Assembly: GCA_000403495.2 (NCBI GenBank)
Contig: KE159821.1
Coordinates: 124,001-188,000 of the forward strand
DNA: 64,000 nucleotides
Reading direction: 5' to 3'
Source of the DNA: Lachnospiraceae bacterium 10-1
GTDB lineage: Bacteria > Bacillota > Clostridia > Lachnospirales > Lachnospiraceae
Positions 8,833 through 16,863 of the stretch are shown piece by piece; within the stretch, counting starts at the first letter, position 1; each line of letters starts with the position of its first letter. The notes below the pieces were generated by a model, which saw only the letters and a program-made list of their open reading frames with translations, was not told the origin of the DNA and did no database searches. Position numbers and translations under genes: made by a program.

Positions 8833-9330
8833 TCACCTCCCCAGCTTGTCCGCTGCCCGATAACATACAGCCTCTGCAAGATGCCTTGTATGGATTTCTC
8901 CGCTTTCTTCCAAATCTGCTATGGTTCTTGCCACCACCACTAATTTATTGCAGGCTCTTGCGCTTAAATCAAGGGCAACATATAATTTTTCCAGCATTTC
9001 ACTTTCCTTTTTTCCCAAATAGCAATATTTTTCCAGATCAGGGCCCTTAAGTTCAGAATTGAAACGAATATTTGTCCCCTTGTATCTGTCTTCCTGCTGT
9101 TTTCTTGCAGCAAGAACCTTTTCTCTTAAACTTTTACTATCCATTCTTTTTTGTACCTGCCTGGCACTTTTTCCATAAAGACTGTCAAGGGCTGTCTTTG
9201 GAGCTTCAACGCATAAATCAATACGGTCCAAAATCGGGCCTGATATATGGCTTAAATAATGATGCACCTGACTGGGCGTACAGCGGCATTTGTTCAAGTC
9301 CGGATAATATCCGCAGGGGCAGGGATTCAT
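8833..9330 (-). pseudogene. comM: comM (YifB-like Mg-chelatase ATPase), 3' part only
   Basis: 165 residues matching the end of ComM/YifB: MNPCPCGYYPDLNKCRC, ISGPILDRIDLCVE and the C-terminal LARAC/NKLVVVARTIADLE region. Intact ComM is about 500 residues with a Walker A motif before this part; that part is missing. Immediately upstream of the MNPCPCG codons the frame changes to unrelated sequence that belongs to the integrated element. ComM is a branch-migration helicase used in transformation, so it is likely inactive while the element is in place. A GTG at 9423 opens a chimeric frame through the junction, but no evidence suggests it is used. Confidence 0.9.
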
Positions 9331-9345
9331 CGGTACGCTGATTTT
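9310..9345. other. Left attachment junction of the integrated element (within comM)
   Basis: ComM similarity starts at the ATG at 9328-9330 (codons for MNPCPCG); sequence to the right codes for nothing ComM-like. The recombination core must lie within or beside the 20 bases coding for these residues. The partner junction with the 5' half of comM is not in the window, so the exact core cannot be read. Confidence 0.75.
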
Positions 9346-9415
9346 GATACAATTCAACGATGCACCCCCAATGCACCCCCCGCAAATGATTAAAGTCGCT
9401 CTTTCTTCATAATAA

Positions 9416-9439
9416 ATGCACACTCTTCCGAGTGTGCAT
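9416..9439. terminator. Hairpin at the element end, possible terminator
   Basis: A perfect 10-bp stem (ATGCACACTC / GAGTGTGCAT) with a TTCC loop, 55 bases downstream of the TIR gene stop. There is no clear T-run on either side, so it could end TIR transcription inefficiently or be a protein-binding palindrome near the attachment site. Confidence 0.5.
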
Positions 9440-9493
9440 CAATAAATACCTATGTCATTGAATCCGAAATTATTTAGGAACTTTTCCCACTAA

Positions 9494-10864
9494 TTACGCT
9501 TCCCAAGGATGGCCATCAAGATCATAATACGCTTCTCCATCAAACGATTGCAATTTCAGACTTTGAACCATATTATGTCCTTCTTCATCTTGATAGCATA
9601 TATTAAACCAATTTGGAAGTCCCTTTGTATCCTCATATTCTGAATGCAAGATTTTTTTCACTTTTGAGGGCCATTTTATCACATCCTCCGAGTCCTCATA
9701 TGCGACAGCCATTCTGCATTTTTCCCCCGGTTTTAGAATTACGGTAAGCAGTTTATCAAATACGATAAGATTTCTGGCCACCTTACCATTTACAATCTCA
9801 ATAGAAATTTGAAGATTTCGATAACGGGTTCCTCCAGTAAAATCGGAATTAAGTATTTCAGAGACTCCAGGCAACCTTTTGTTAATACCTTCTATAGTAA
9901 CCGAAAACGAAGGCTGGTTTTTGCGTACTCTGCTATTTTCTTTCTCCACTTGGATTTCTTTTACTGCATCTATAAAGGTACTTCTAAACCGTTCCCACCT
10001 TACATCAACAATCTTAGTAAGCCCAAACTTTTCTGTCAAATCGTCTTTCAACTCATTCAGTCTTTGCCTAAGTTCTTCTTCATCAGAATCTAACTTAATG
10101 GCTATTTGATCAGCACTAATCGCACCTCTTATCTGAGAAAAATCGAACCCTGGAAGCAATATTGATGTATACTCTTTTTTGGTGACCCAAGCTGCCCCCA
10201 TTTCATTTAAACTCGCTGGACTCGAATAGTATCCGTCCGATAAAACAAATATAACATATAAGTCCAAATCCCAATCTGTAAATTTATTTGCAAGCCACTC
10301 ATAAACCCTCTTATTCAACGGTATCCCATATCCTGGCACTGATGAACAGATCATCTGTGTTTGATCCAATCCTATATTCTCAAAAAGAGTAACCAAATGC
10401 TCTGCATAGTTCTTATCAGTGGTTGCATGGCTAATCAGCAACATAGGCATCTTATTTTCTGTCATTTTAATGTTCTCCCCTTCAATAGCTTTTTTCTTAT
10501 CCTTAAAATATGTTTTTCCCAAATTTGACAGCGTAAGCATAACGCTTTTAGCATAAATCATATATCGGGACAGCATACCATATATCAATAATTTCTCCGC
10601 TTCAAGCGGTAAAGAATTACTCAGATGTTTCGGGACAGCATCATCAGAAACTGTAACAAAGTTACTGTCATTCCCATTATACTGTTCTAATGCAATTTCT
10701 AAAATCTTCTCCGCATCTGGGTCCATAACACGAAAATCACCTATGTACTTTGCAGCATTAACAATCCCGGATGCCCGTTCACGCCTTGCATTGTCCCGTT
10801 CCATCCTTTGATTTTCTTTCATCTGCTTTTCAATTGCTTTCTGTTCTGATGATTTCGCAGACAT
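9494..10864 (-). CDS. TIR-domain protein, probable anti-phage defence gene
   Basis: 456 residues. An N-terminal charged helix (1-35), a helical domain (about 36-125), a TIR domain (about 139-260) and a C-terminal beta-rich domain (about 310-456). In the TIR domain MLLISHATTDK is the first strand/loop and LNEMGAAW carries the probable NAD-hydrolysing glutamate, Glu221. Bacterial TIR proteins usually degrade NAD+ or make cyclic ADP-ribose signals after phage sensing. The gene is AT-rich beside GC-rich recombinase genes and lies between them and the attachment site, the classic position of prophage cargo. SD GGGGGATAGG precedes the ATG. No partner gene is adjacent, so it may be a one-gene system. 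Domain call firm, role inferred. Confidence 0.8.
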   Translation of the reverse strand: MSAKSSEQKAIEKQMKENQRMERDNARRERASGIVNAAKYIGDFRVMDPDAEKILEIALEQYNGNDSNFVTVSDDAVPKHLSNSLPLEAEKLLIYGMLSRYMIYAKSVMLTLSNLGKTYFKDKKKAIEGENIKMTENKMPMLLISHATTDKNYAEHLVTLFENIGLDQTQMICSSVPGYGIPLNKRVYEWLANKFTDWDLDLYVIFVLSDGYYSSPASLNEMGAAWVTKKEYTSILLPGFDFSQIRGAISADQIAIKLDSDEEELRQRLNELKDDLTEKFGLTKIVDVRWERFRSTFIDAVKEIQVEKENSRVRKNQPSFSVTIEGINKRLPGVSEILNSDFTGGTRYRNLQISIEIVNGKVARNLIVFDKLLTVILKPGEKCRMAVAYEDSEDVIKWPSKVKKILHSEYEDTKGLPNWFNICYQDEEGHNMVQSLKLQSFDGEAYYDLDGHPWEA

Positions 10865-10948
10865 AACCTATCCCCCATCTCTATTAACTCGTATTTTGTA
10901 CTTGAACTTAATCATATCATATTTATCGTCAAATTCCCACAAGAAAAC

Positions 10949-10977
10949 AAGCCGAAGAACCCCAAAGTTCTCGGCTT
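10949..10977 (-). terminator. Terminator after the recombinase genes
   Basis: On the minus strand an 11-bp stem with one bulge (AAGCCG-AGAAC / GTTCT-CGGCTT) is followed by GTTTTCTTG. It lies 50 bases past the stop of the second recombinase and separates it from the TIR gene. Confidence 0.7.
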
Positions 10978-11026
10978 ATCAAAAATTTTCTTTCTATTAT
11001 AAATAGCGAAATTTACACATTTTTAC

Positions 11027-12610
11027 CTATCCATCAACTTTCACTTCGTTCCCCGCCTTGAAAGTGAATCGGATGTCGTCTCTGGCATAAACCGTGGCGT
11101 AGTCAAGGAGCGCCGTCCAAAGTTCCTCATCAAACTTTCCGCAGAAGCCATCCAGCTTTTGCAGCCCGCCGATAAACCGCATATAGGTTTTCCTCTTCCC
11201 CTGTCTGTCTGAAATCTCCCCGGATGCTTTTTCGTACCCGTCCCTGGCCGCCTCATACCGGGCGACCAGTTCATTGCGGCGTCTCTGGTATTCCTCCTGG
11301 TCCATGGGCGCGGCCTTGTTTTCCGCCACAATCCTTTTTACCATTTCCGCCACCGTCCTCGTCTCAGTCTGAAACCGGCTCTGCTCCACCTCCAGCTCCG
11401 TGGTGTCACACAGCGTCCGCATCATCACCTTGGTGTTCGCTATCAGCTCATCCTTTTCCGGGATGACCGCATTGACGGCTTTCACGAAGGCATCCTTTAT
11501 CTCGTCCTCGGTAAGGTGCGGCGTCCGGCATTTCTTATCGTTTTTAAACTTGCGGTTGCACTGGAATATCACCCTGCGGTATTTGTCCTGCGAGTGCCAC
11601 ACCTTGGAGCCGTACCAGTTCCCGCACTCGGAACACTTGATTTTCGAGGAAAATATGCTCGCGCTGCTGTACCTTGCGTCCATGCTTTTGCGCCGCTCCA
11701 TTTCCTCCTGCACCAGCTCCCATGTTTCGGGAGGGATGATTGCCTCGTGGTTCCCCTCCACATAATACTGCGGTATCTCCCCCTGGTTCTTCTTCCGCTT
11801 TTTGGTGAGGAAGTCCGCCGTGTACTGCTTCTGCAGGAGCGCGTCCCCTTTGTACTTCTCGTTGGTGAGGATGCTCTTGACGGAACTCTGGTGCCAGGTG
11901 TCCTTCCCTGCGGGGCTCTTGATGCCCAGCCCCGTCAGCTTTTTGCCGATGGCATACGGGCTCAGTCCCTGCAGGAAAAGCTGGTATATCAGCTTTACCG
12001 TTTCCGCCTGCTCCGGGTTCACTCTCAGGCTGCCGTCCTCGCCCTTCTCGTATCCAAGGAAAGTGCTGTAGGCAAGGCTGCCTTTGCCGTCCGCGAACTG
12101 CTTCCGCTTGCCCCATGTGGTGTTCTCCGAAATGCTCCGTGATTCCTCCTGCGCAAGGGAGCTCATGATGGTGATGAGCAGCTCCCCCTTGGAATCCAGC
12201 GTGTAGATGTTCTCCTTTTCAAAATAAACCTCGATGCCCTTCTCCTTCAGCTTCCTTACTGTCGTTAAGGAATCCACCGTGTTCCTTGCGAACCGGCTGA
12301 CCGATTTTGTGATGATGAGGTCAATCTTCCCCGCCAGGGCATCCTCAATCATCTGGTTAAAACCGTCGCGCTTTTTTGTGTTCGTTGCAGAGATGCCTTC
12401 GTCCGTATACACCCCGGCAAATTCCCAATCCTCCCGGCCGTTTATGTACCGGGTGTAATAATCGACCTGCGCCTCATAGCTTGTCGCCTGTTCCTCGGAA
12501 TCCGTGGATACCCTCGCATACCCCGCCGTCTTCCGCTTTTTCGCCGCCGCAATCGGCCTGGAGTCAAACCGGTTCAGCGTGGCGGGTATGGTCGTTACTT
12601 TCTTTGCCAT
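11027..12610 (-). CDS. Large serine recombinase (second of pair)
   Basis: 527 residues. The N-terminal resolvase domain shows the catalytic serine in GYARVSTD (Ser35) and the KSVSRFARNTVD helix with catalytic arginines. A recombinase domain follows (about 170-300), then a zinc beta-ribbon with IKCSECG and FQCNRK plus a C-terminal coiled coil. Such enzymes integrate or excise mobile elements at short att sites with a 2-bp core. It overlaps the end of the preceding recombinase gene by 16 bases and has SD AAGGTGG. Being nearest to the attachment site, it is a good candidate for integrase. Confidence 0.92.
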   Translation of the reverse strand: MAKKVTTIPATLNRFDSRPIAAAKKRKTAGYARVSTDSEEQATSYEAQVDYYTRYINGREDWEFAGVYTDEGISATNTKKRDGFNQMIEDALAGKIDLIITKSVSRFARNTVDSLTTVRKLKEKGIEVYFEKENIYTLDSKGELLITIMSSLAQEESRSISENTTWGKRKQFADGKGSLAYSTFLGYEKGEDGSLRVNPEQAETVKLIYQLFLQGLSPYAIGKKLTGLGIKSPAGKDTWHQSSVKSILTNEKYKGDALLQKQYTADFLTKKRKKNQGEIPQYYVEGNHEAIIPPETWELVQEEMERRKSMDARYSSASIFSSKIKCSECGNWYGSKVWHSQDKYRRVIFQCNRKFKNDKKCRTPHLTEDEIKDAFVKAVNAVIPEKDELIANTKVMMRTLCDTTELEVEQSRFQTETRTVAEMVKRIVAENKAAPMDQEEYQRRRNELVARYEAARDGYEKASGEISDRQGKRKTYMRFIGGLQKLDGFCGKFDEELWTALLDYATVYARDDIRFTFKAGNEVKVDG

Positions 12611-14106
12611 TCTGCCACCTTCCCATCCGTAAAGTGAAATTCAAACCTGTCCCCGTATGCCGTCACTCCCGCAATCTCCTTTACAAAGCGGGGTTCGTAA
12701 TCCTCCCGCCCCAGGACTTCCGCCGCTGCCTTTCGGAATTCATCATCCAGCAGCCTGCGGAAGGAACACCCCCGGCACACCCAAACCTTATATTTTTCCT
12801 TCTGCCCATTCGGGCCCATCTTCCAGTAATCGCATTCCAGTTTCCTGCCGCAGCACCCGCAGGTGATTTTCTGCGAAAATGCGCTGCGGCCTCTTTGGTA
12901 TGCCCGCATGACCTCTCTTGCCTTCCCGCTTTTCATGCGGAACTCAATGCGGTCTGCATTTATGACAATCTGCTTGACTTCCCTCCGGACTGCCGCCCCG
13001 TCAAAGGCGGCAAGCTCCAGTGCGGCGGCCGCCGCCTGCTCCAGCTCCGTTTCATAGACCGGCCGGAGCCCGCACATATCTTTCCCTTTGCGCTCCCTGG
13101 TATTGCAGTTCCATTTCTTGCCGTACTTCGTGGTGCGCCTGCTCACCGAACGGCCGCATTCCCCGCATTTCACCAGTCCGGAAAAAGCCGTGAGCGTGGG
13201 GTTTTTATTGGCGGCGGCATCCGCCCGCTGCTCCCGTATGAGCTGCGCCTTTTCAAAATCTGCCTGCGGGATGAGAGGCTCGAACATACCCTCCACCATG
13301 TACATGGGCAGCTCGCCCTTATTCCTTTTCCTCGTATGCCCCTCGGAAATAAAATTCTTCTGCAGGAGCATGGAGCCCGTATAGGACGGGTTCGTGAGGA
13401 TGAACTTGATGGTGGAGTCGTCCATCGGCACGCCTTTCTGCCCCGTGATGCCCCTCTTTGAAAGTTCCTTTGCAATCCCATAGGCAGATGTGCCGGAAAG
13501 GTACTTTGCAAAAATCTCCTTTATGACCTCCCCCTGCTCCGGTATGACGCGGTACATTTCCCCGTCCCACTCATATCCGTATGGCGCTTTATGCCCGTTC
13601 GGGATGCCCTGTTCAAACCGTTTCCGGATGCTCCACTTCACATTCTCTGAAATACTGCGCGATTCCTCCTGTGCGAAGGACGCAAGCAGGGTGAGCAGCA
13701 GCTCCCCCTCGTCGGAAATGGAGTGGATGTTTTCCCTTTCAAAATAAACATCGATTCCAAGCTCCTTCAGGTGCCTCGTCACCGTCAGGGTGTCCACGGT
13801 ATCCCTTGCAAAACGGCTGACGGACTTTACCAGCACCATGTCAATCTTCCCGGCATCGCAGTCTGCAAGCAGCCTGTTGAAGTCGTCGCGGTGGCTTGTG
13901 TCCCTTCCGCTGATGCCCTCATCCGCATATATGCCCGCAAACTCCCAATCAGGATTTTTTTGTATCAATCCGTTGTAATGGCTGACCTGCGCGGAAAGGG
14001 AATGGAGGAGCATTTCCGTCTCCATCGACACCCTGGCATAAGCCGCCACCCTCTTCCTCTTTTTCAGTTCCGGCAGAATCTGCCCGATTACGCTGATTCT
14101 CGGCAT
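12595..14106 (-). CDS. Large serine recombinase (first of pair)
   Basis: 503 residues. Catalytic serine in AYARVSMET (Ser27), KSVSRFARDTVD helix, recombinase domain, and two cysteine clusters: VKCGECGRSVS...WNC and a second one, ITCGCCGRKLE...VCRGC, near residue 420. SD CAAGGAGGG lies 5 bases before the ATG. The gene is preceded by a SHOCT-like small gene and followed by the second recombinase with overlap. In some elements two serine recombinases act together; in others one is dispensable. Which of the two does the integration cannot be decided from sequence. Confidence 0.92.
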   Translation of the reverse strand: MPRISVIGQILPELKKRKRVAAYARVSMETEMLLHSLSAQVSHYNGLIQKNPDWEFAGIYADEGISGRDTSHRDDFNRLLADCDAGKIDMVLVKSVSRFARDTVDTLTVTRHLKELGIDVYFERENIHSISDEGELLLTLLASFAQEESRSISENVKWSIRKRFEQGIPNGHKAPYGYEWDGEMYRVIPEQGEVIKEIFAKYLSGTSAYGIAKELSKRGITGQKGVPMDDSTIKFILTNPSYTGSMLLQKNFISEGHTRKRNKGELPMYMVEGMFEPLIPQADFEKAQLIREQRADAAANKNPTLTAFSGLVKCGECGRSVSRRTTKYGKKWNCNTRERKGKDMCGLRPVYETELEQAAAAALELAAFDGAAVRREVKQIVINADRIEFRMKSGKAREVMRAYQRGRSAFSQKITCGCCGRKLECDYWKMGPNGQKEKYKVWVCRGCSFRRLLDDEFRKAAAEVLGREDYEPRFVKEIAGVTAYGDRFEFHFTDGKVAEWQRK

Positions 14107-14107
14107 A

Positions 14108-14326
14108 TCATCCCTCCTTGTCAGTGTCACATGATGCCATAGAATCGGCTTTATATCCACTCATTTCGGTCTGTAAACTAACCAAAATCGGGCGGTATTT
14201 TCCCCGGAAAATTGTATCAATCTGACCGTACTCCTCTGCCGTCATTGCCCCCTGTTCCATGAGGGATTTCGCTATGTTCATGGTGGCGTGGTACATCTTC
14301 TCATTCCGGAACTGCTCCTCACTCAT
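14108..14326 (-). CDS. SHOCT-like small protein of the recombinase module
   Basis: 72 residues beginning MSEEQFRNEKMYHATM, with the helical motif TAEEYGQIDTIFRGKY typical of SHOCT-like small proteins that precede serine recombinase genes in Firmicutes elements. Start chosen at 14326 because of SD GGAGGTGG. It overlaps the upstream gene by 8 bases and ends 1 base before the recombinase ATG, so the three are one transcription unit. It may act as a directionality or accessory factor (inference). Confidence 0.8.
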   Translation of the reverse strand: MSEEQFRNEKMYHATMNIAKSLMEQGAMTAEEYGQIDTIFRGKYRPILVSLQTEMSGYKADSMASCDTDKEG

Positions 14327-14741
14327 CTGCGCCACCTCCGAATCTGTCAGCCACATAACACGCATGGCAGCAGTATTTCCTGCCGGCATTGCCGTAGGCC
14401 GTGAACGGCTTTTTGCAGTAAGCGCACACGAATTCATAACGTGCCTTCCGTTCTATCTGGTACGGGTGGCTGTTCCACCACTTATTGCGGCATTTATCGG
14501 AACAGAACTTCTTGGCTTTCCGTCCCGGATTCTGTTTTACCTCTGCCCCGCAGCATGGGCAGATACCCTTATCCCCATCCGCAGACGGCACTGCTGCTTT
14601 TATTTTCCCCGCACTCAGTCCCTTCCTCCGGCAAAATGATTTTACTGTGTTCTCTGAAATGCCAAGTTCCTGCGCAATCTTCATATATCCATAGCCAGCG
14701 GCCCTCATCTGCCGTATCCGGTCTTTTTGCCTGTCAGTCAT
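14319..14741 (-). CDS. HTH and zinc-finger protein of the recombinase module
   Basis: 140 residues. A sigma-region-4-like helix-turn-helix at the N-terminus (IAQELGISENTVKSFCRR, about 22-40) is followed by two zinc-binding pieces: CPCCGAEVK...FCSDKCRNKWW and CAYCKKPF...YCCHACY. It is likely a DNA-binding regulator of excision/integration. The ATG at 14741 follows GAGGAGG. Its 5' side is the first copy of a 41-bp element shared with the region after the sigma-like gene, so it may be under element-specific control. It is translationally coupled with the SHOCT-like gene. Confidence 0.8.
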   Translation of the reverse strand: MTDRQKDRIRQMRAAGYGYMKIAQELGISENTVKSFCRRKGLSAGKIKAAVPSADGDKGICPCCGAEVKQNPGRKAKKFCSDKCRNKWWNSHPYQIERKARYEFVCAYCKKPFTAYGNAGRKYCCHACYVADRFGGGADE

Positions 14742-14754
14742 AAAAACGCCTCCT

Positions 14755-14795
14755 CACTATACGGAGATTTGAACCGCAGTTCGGCGGGGTGTTTT
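14755..14795 (-). promoter_or_regulatory. 41-bp duplicated cis element, copy A (promoter-like)
   Basis: Shares 16 bp (14755-14770) and 17 bp (14779-14795) of identity with 55613-55653, with 8 variable bases between in both copies. Read on the minus strand it has GAAC, 15 bases, then CGTATA, directly upstream of the SD of the HTH/zinc-finger gene. The geometry resembles an alternative sigma-factor promoter. Confidence 0.6.
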
Positions 14796-14798
14796 CAC

Positions 14799-14847
14799 AA
14801 AAAAAAATAACGCCTGCAGGAATCCCAAAAGGAACTCCTGCAGGCGT
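14799..14847 (-). terminator. Rho-independent terminator after the lysis gene
   Basis: A 12-bp perfect stem (14810-14821 pairing with 14836-14847, arms ACGCCTGCAGGA and complement) followed on the minus strand by TTATTTTTTTTT. It lies 9 bases past the amidase stop and ends the late transcription unit. Confidence 0.95.
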
Positions 14848-14855
14848 AAGACCAT

Positions 14856-16367
14856 TTATACCCTCTTTGCGTAATCCAGCGAAATCCATCCGTCTCTCTT
14901 TTCCTGGTAGGATTTCAGCAATCCCCACCTGGATGCGCCTTCACCGTCTGCCTCCTCCACTATCGTGAAAGTGCCGGCTCCGGTATATTTCCCGGTCTTG
15001 CCGTGGTCAGTGCCAGGGCCTTTCCGGATGTTAAGGTTTGGGATGGATACCTGCACCAGATACGGCTTGAACGCTGCCGTACTGGAATACACTGCCTTCC
15101 CCGACTCATCAAACACGGAGCAGCCCGGATTCTCATCCGCACATTTCTTTGCGTTCTCCAGCGACTTGAACGCCCCTTTCTGCGAGGATGCGTCTGCCCA
15201 GGTCTTCCGGACGCGGTACCAGATTTCCGTTTCTATAGGAGCCGGGGAAGATGCCTCTCCTTCCGTTCCAAGGATGCCTTTCAGGATCGTGAGTATCTTC
15301 TCCCCATAGCCGGCGCCTGTCGCCCATCCCTTTCCGGCAGGGTTTTCCTTCTGCCCAAGCCACTCCACATATTCCGCACAGCCCCTTGTGACATATTTGA
15401 ACCGCGGGTCAATGCAGGTGTTCTTGAGTGCGTCCGTGGAAGCATAGGCTTTCAAGTGCTGCACCTGCGCCCGGATGCCGAGCTGCGGCGTGTCAAAGGA
15501 ATTCCCCTTTACACCGTTAGAAGTCACGCCCATGCCGCAGAAGTTGTTCTGTGAAAGCGTGACCGCAGAGCCGGAAAAGGTGAAGTTCCCGGTCTCAAGG
15601 CAGGACTGCGCAAAGGCAATGTCGCCACGGACTCCTTCTGCTTTTCCTTCCGAAAGGTACAGCGGAACCATGTCGAGGACGGACTGCGCCACGGACGGGT
15701 TCTTCGCTTTCAGATATGCTTTCATCTGCTCCGCCGTTGCCGTGGCATTCCCCATGATCTTGGTGTATCTGTCTGTGCCAGAAGCAGTGCCGCCCATTGC
15801 CGCTTTGACCGCCTTGCGGAATCCGTCCATCGTGTACCCCATCCCAAGCTGCGCCCACAAATGCTCCGGGTCGCCGTGGTTGCTGGCAATGCCCCTCGCA
15901 CAGCCTTCCTTGTGGCTGATGATGACACCGTCCGCAAGCGGGTCAAGGCTGTACTTTTCACAGAGCATGGCGAACAGCTCCACCGCCGTCTCATAAGTCC
16001 TTTTCGCCACCGCCTTTGCCGCAGCCGTGTCGGAGCAGGTGAAATTGCTGCCCGATGTGTACTTGATACACGCCGGTTCGCACATTTCCACCCCGATATG
16101 GGTATTGTTGCCGCTGCCCTTGCTGCCGGAGCCGCAGTGCCACCCCCTGTGATTCCACGGTAATGTCTGGTAAGCCGTGCCATCGTTCCCGTCAATGAAT
16201 CCGTGGACGCAGGATGTGTCATGCGCAGGGCTGTTCCATGAGTTGATGAATACGGACGCCTTCGGCTGCGGGCAGCCCACGGAATGGAGCATCAGCCCCT
16301 TTACCGTGATCTTCCTCCCTGCCGTGTAGCAGGGGTTTTTCGTCAGAATGCTTTCTACCAGTTTCAT
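14856..16367 (-). CDS. Endolysin: amidase, glucosaminidase and SH3 domains
   Basis: 503 residues. Zn-dependent N-acetylmuramoyl-L-alanine amidase (Amidase_2 type) at about 20-190, with zinc ligands in LMLHSVG (His28) and NHGDPEH. A glucosaminidase domain (about 205-370; SCLETGNF holds its acidic residue), a SPOR-like segment starting WYRVRKTW and a C-terminal bacterial SH3 domain (about 434-503; NLNIRKGPG). It degrades host peptidoglycan at lysis. It follows the holin gene with no gap (stop and start adjacent) and ends at a strong terminator. Two catalytic domains in one endolysin are known in clostridial phages. Confidence 0.93.
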   Translation of the reverse strand: MKLVESILTKNPCYTAGRKITVKGLMLHSVGCPQPKASVFINSWNSPAHDTSCVHGFIDGNDGTAYQTLPWNHRGWHCGSGSKGSGNNTHIGVEMCEPACIKYTSGSNFTCSDTAAAKAVAKRTYETAVELFAMLCEKYSLDPLADGVIISHKEGCARGIASNHGDPEHLWAQLGMGYTMDGFRKAVKAAMGGTASGTDRYTKIMGNATATAEQMKAYLKAKNPSVAQSVLDMVPLYLSEGKAEGVRGDIAFAQSCLETGNFTFSGSAVTLSQNNFCGMGVTSNGVKGNSFDTPQLGIRAQVQHLKAYASTDALKNTCIDPRFKYVTRGCAEYVEWLGQKENPAGKGWATGAGYGEKILTILKGILGTEGEASSPAPIETEIWYRVRKTWADASSQKGAFKSLENAKKCADENPGCSVFDESGKAVYSSTAAFKPYLVQVSIPNLNIRKGPGTDHGKTGKYTGAGTFTIVEEADGEGASRWGLLKSYQEKRDGWISLDYAKRV

Positions 16368-16781
16368 TTACTCGTCCCCCTTTTCTGCTTTGTCATGGAG
16401 CTGTGCCAGGATATCCTTCAGCTTCTCCGGGATGGGCAGCCCCAGGTGTCCGGCGTTCTCCAGGAGGCTCACGCCCTCGTTGGAGATATAGAAAAAGATG
16501 ACCGCCGTCCGCAAAACGCTGCCTGTGCCGATGACCTGCACATCGAGGATGTTGGCAATCCCCACGAGCAGGAAGATCAGCACCTTCTTGGCAATGCCCC
16601 GGAACCCTACCTCGCTGGACAGCTTCTTATCCGCCGCGGCGCACATCACGCCAGTGATATAGTCCACCACGACAAAAGCGACCAGCGCATACAGCAGGCC
16701 GTCACAGCCGCCGAGGAAGTAACCGAGCCATCCCCCGACACCCGCAAAAATGAGTTGAATTGTGTTCCAGAATTCCTTCAT
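16368..16781 (-). CDS. Phage holin (Cph1/toxin-secretion holin type)
   Basis: 137 residues with an amphipathic start (MKEFWNTIQLIFAGVGGWLG), TM segments at about 8-25, 30-50 and 65-100, and the family motif YALVAFVVVDYITGV. Holins form membrane lesions that release or activate the endolysin. SD AGGAGGG lies 8 bases before the ATG at 16781. It precedes the endolysin gene directly. Confidence 0.92.
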   Translation of the reverse strand: MKEFWNTIQLIFAGVGGWLGYFLGGCDGLLYALVAFVVVDYITGVMCAAADKKLSSEVGFRGIAKKVLIFLLVGIANILDVQVIGTGSVLRTAVIFFYISNEGVSLLENAGHLGLPIPEKLKDILAQLHDKAEKGDE

Positions 16782-16863
16782 AGTGAAACCCTCCTTAAAA
16801 AGATTTTTTGTATGATAAAAGGCCGCCCGCCAATCGGCGGACAGCCCTGTATCCATGGAAATA

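Noticed and set aside
9423-9423. GTG start of a chimeric comM frame
   Set aside because: It sits inside a hairpin with no ribosome site, so expression of the comM remnant from here is not supported.
10911-10932. TTGACG and TATGAT boxes before the TIR gene
   Set aside because: The spacing is 5 or 10 bases, not 16-18, so it is not reported as a promoter.
12376-13461. 361-codon plus-strand frame over the recombinases
   Set aside because: Opposite two recombinase genes with clear motifs; composition typical of a shadow frame.
14734-14928. 64-codon minus-strand frame across the terminator
   Set aside because: It runs through a strong terminator and the end of the amidase gene in another frame.
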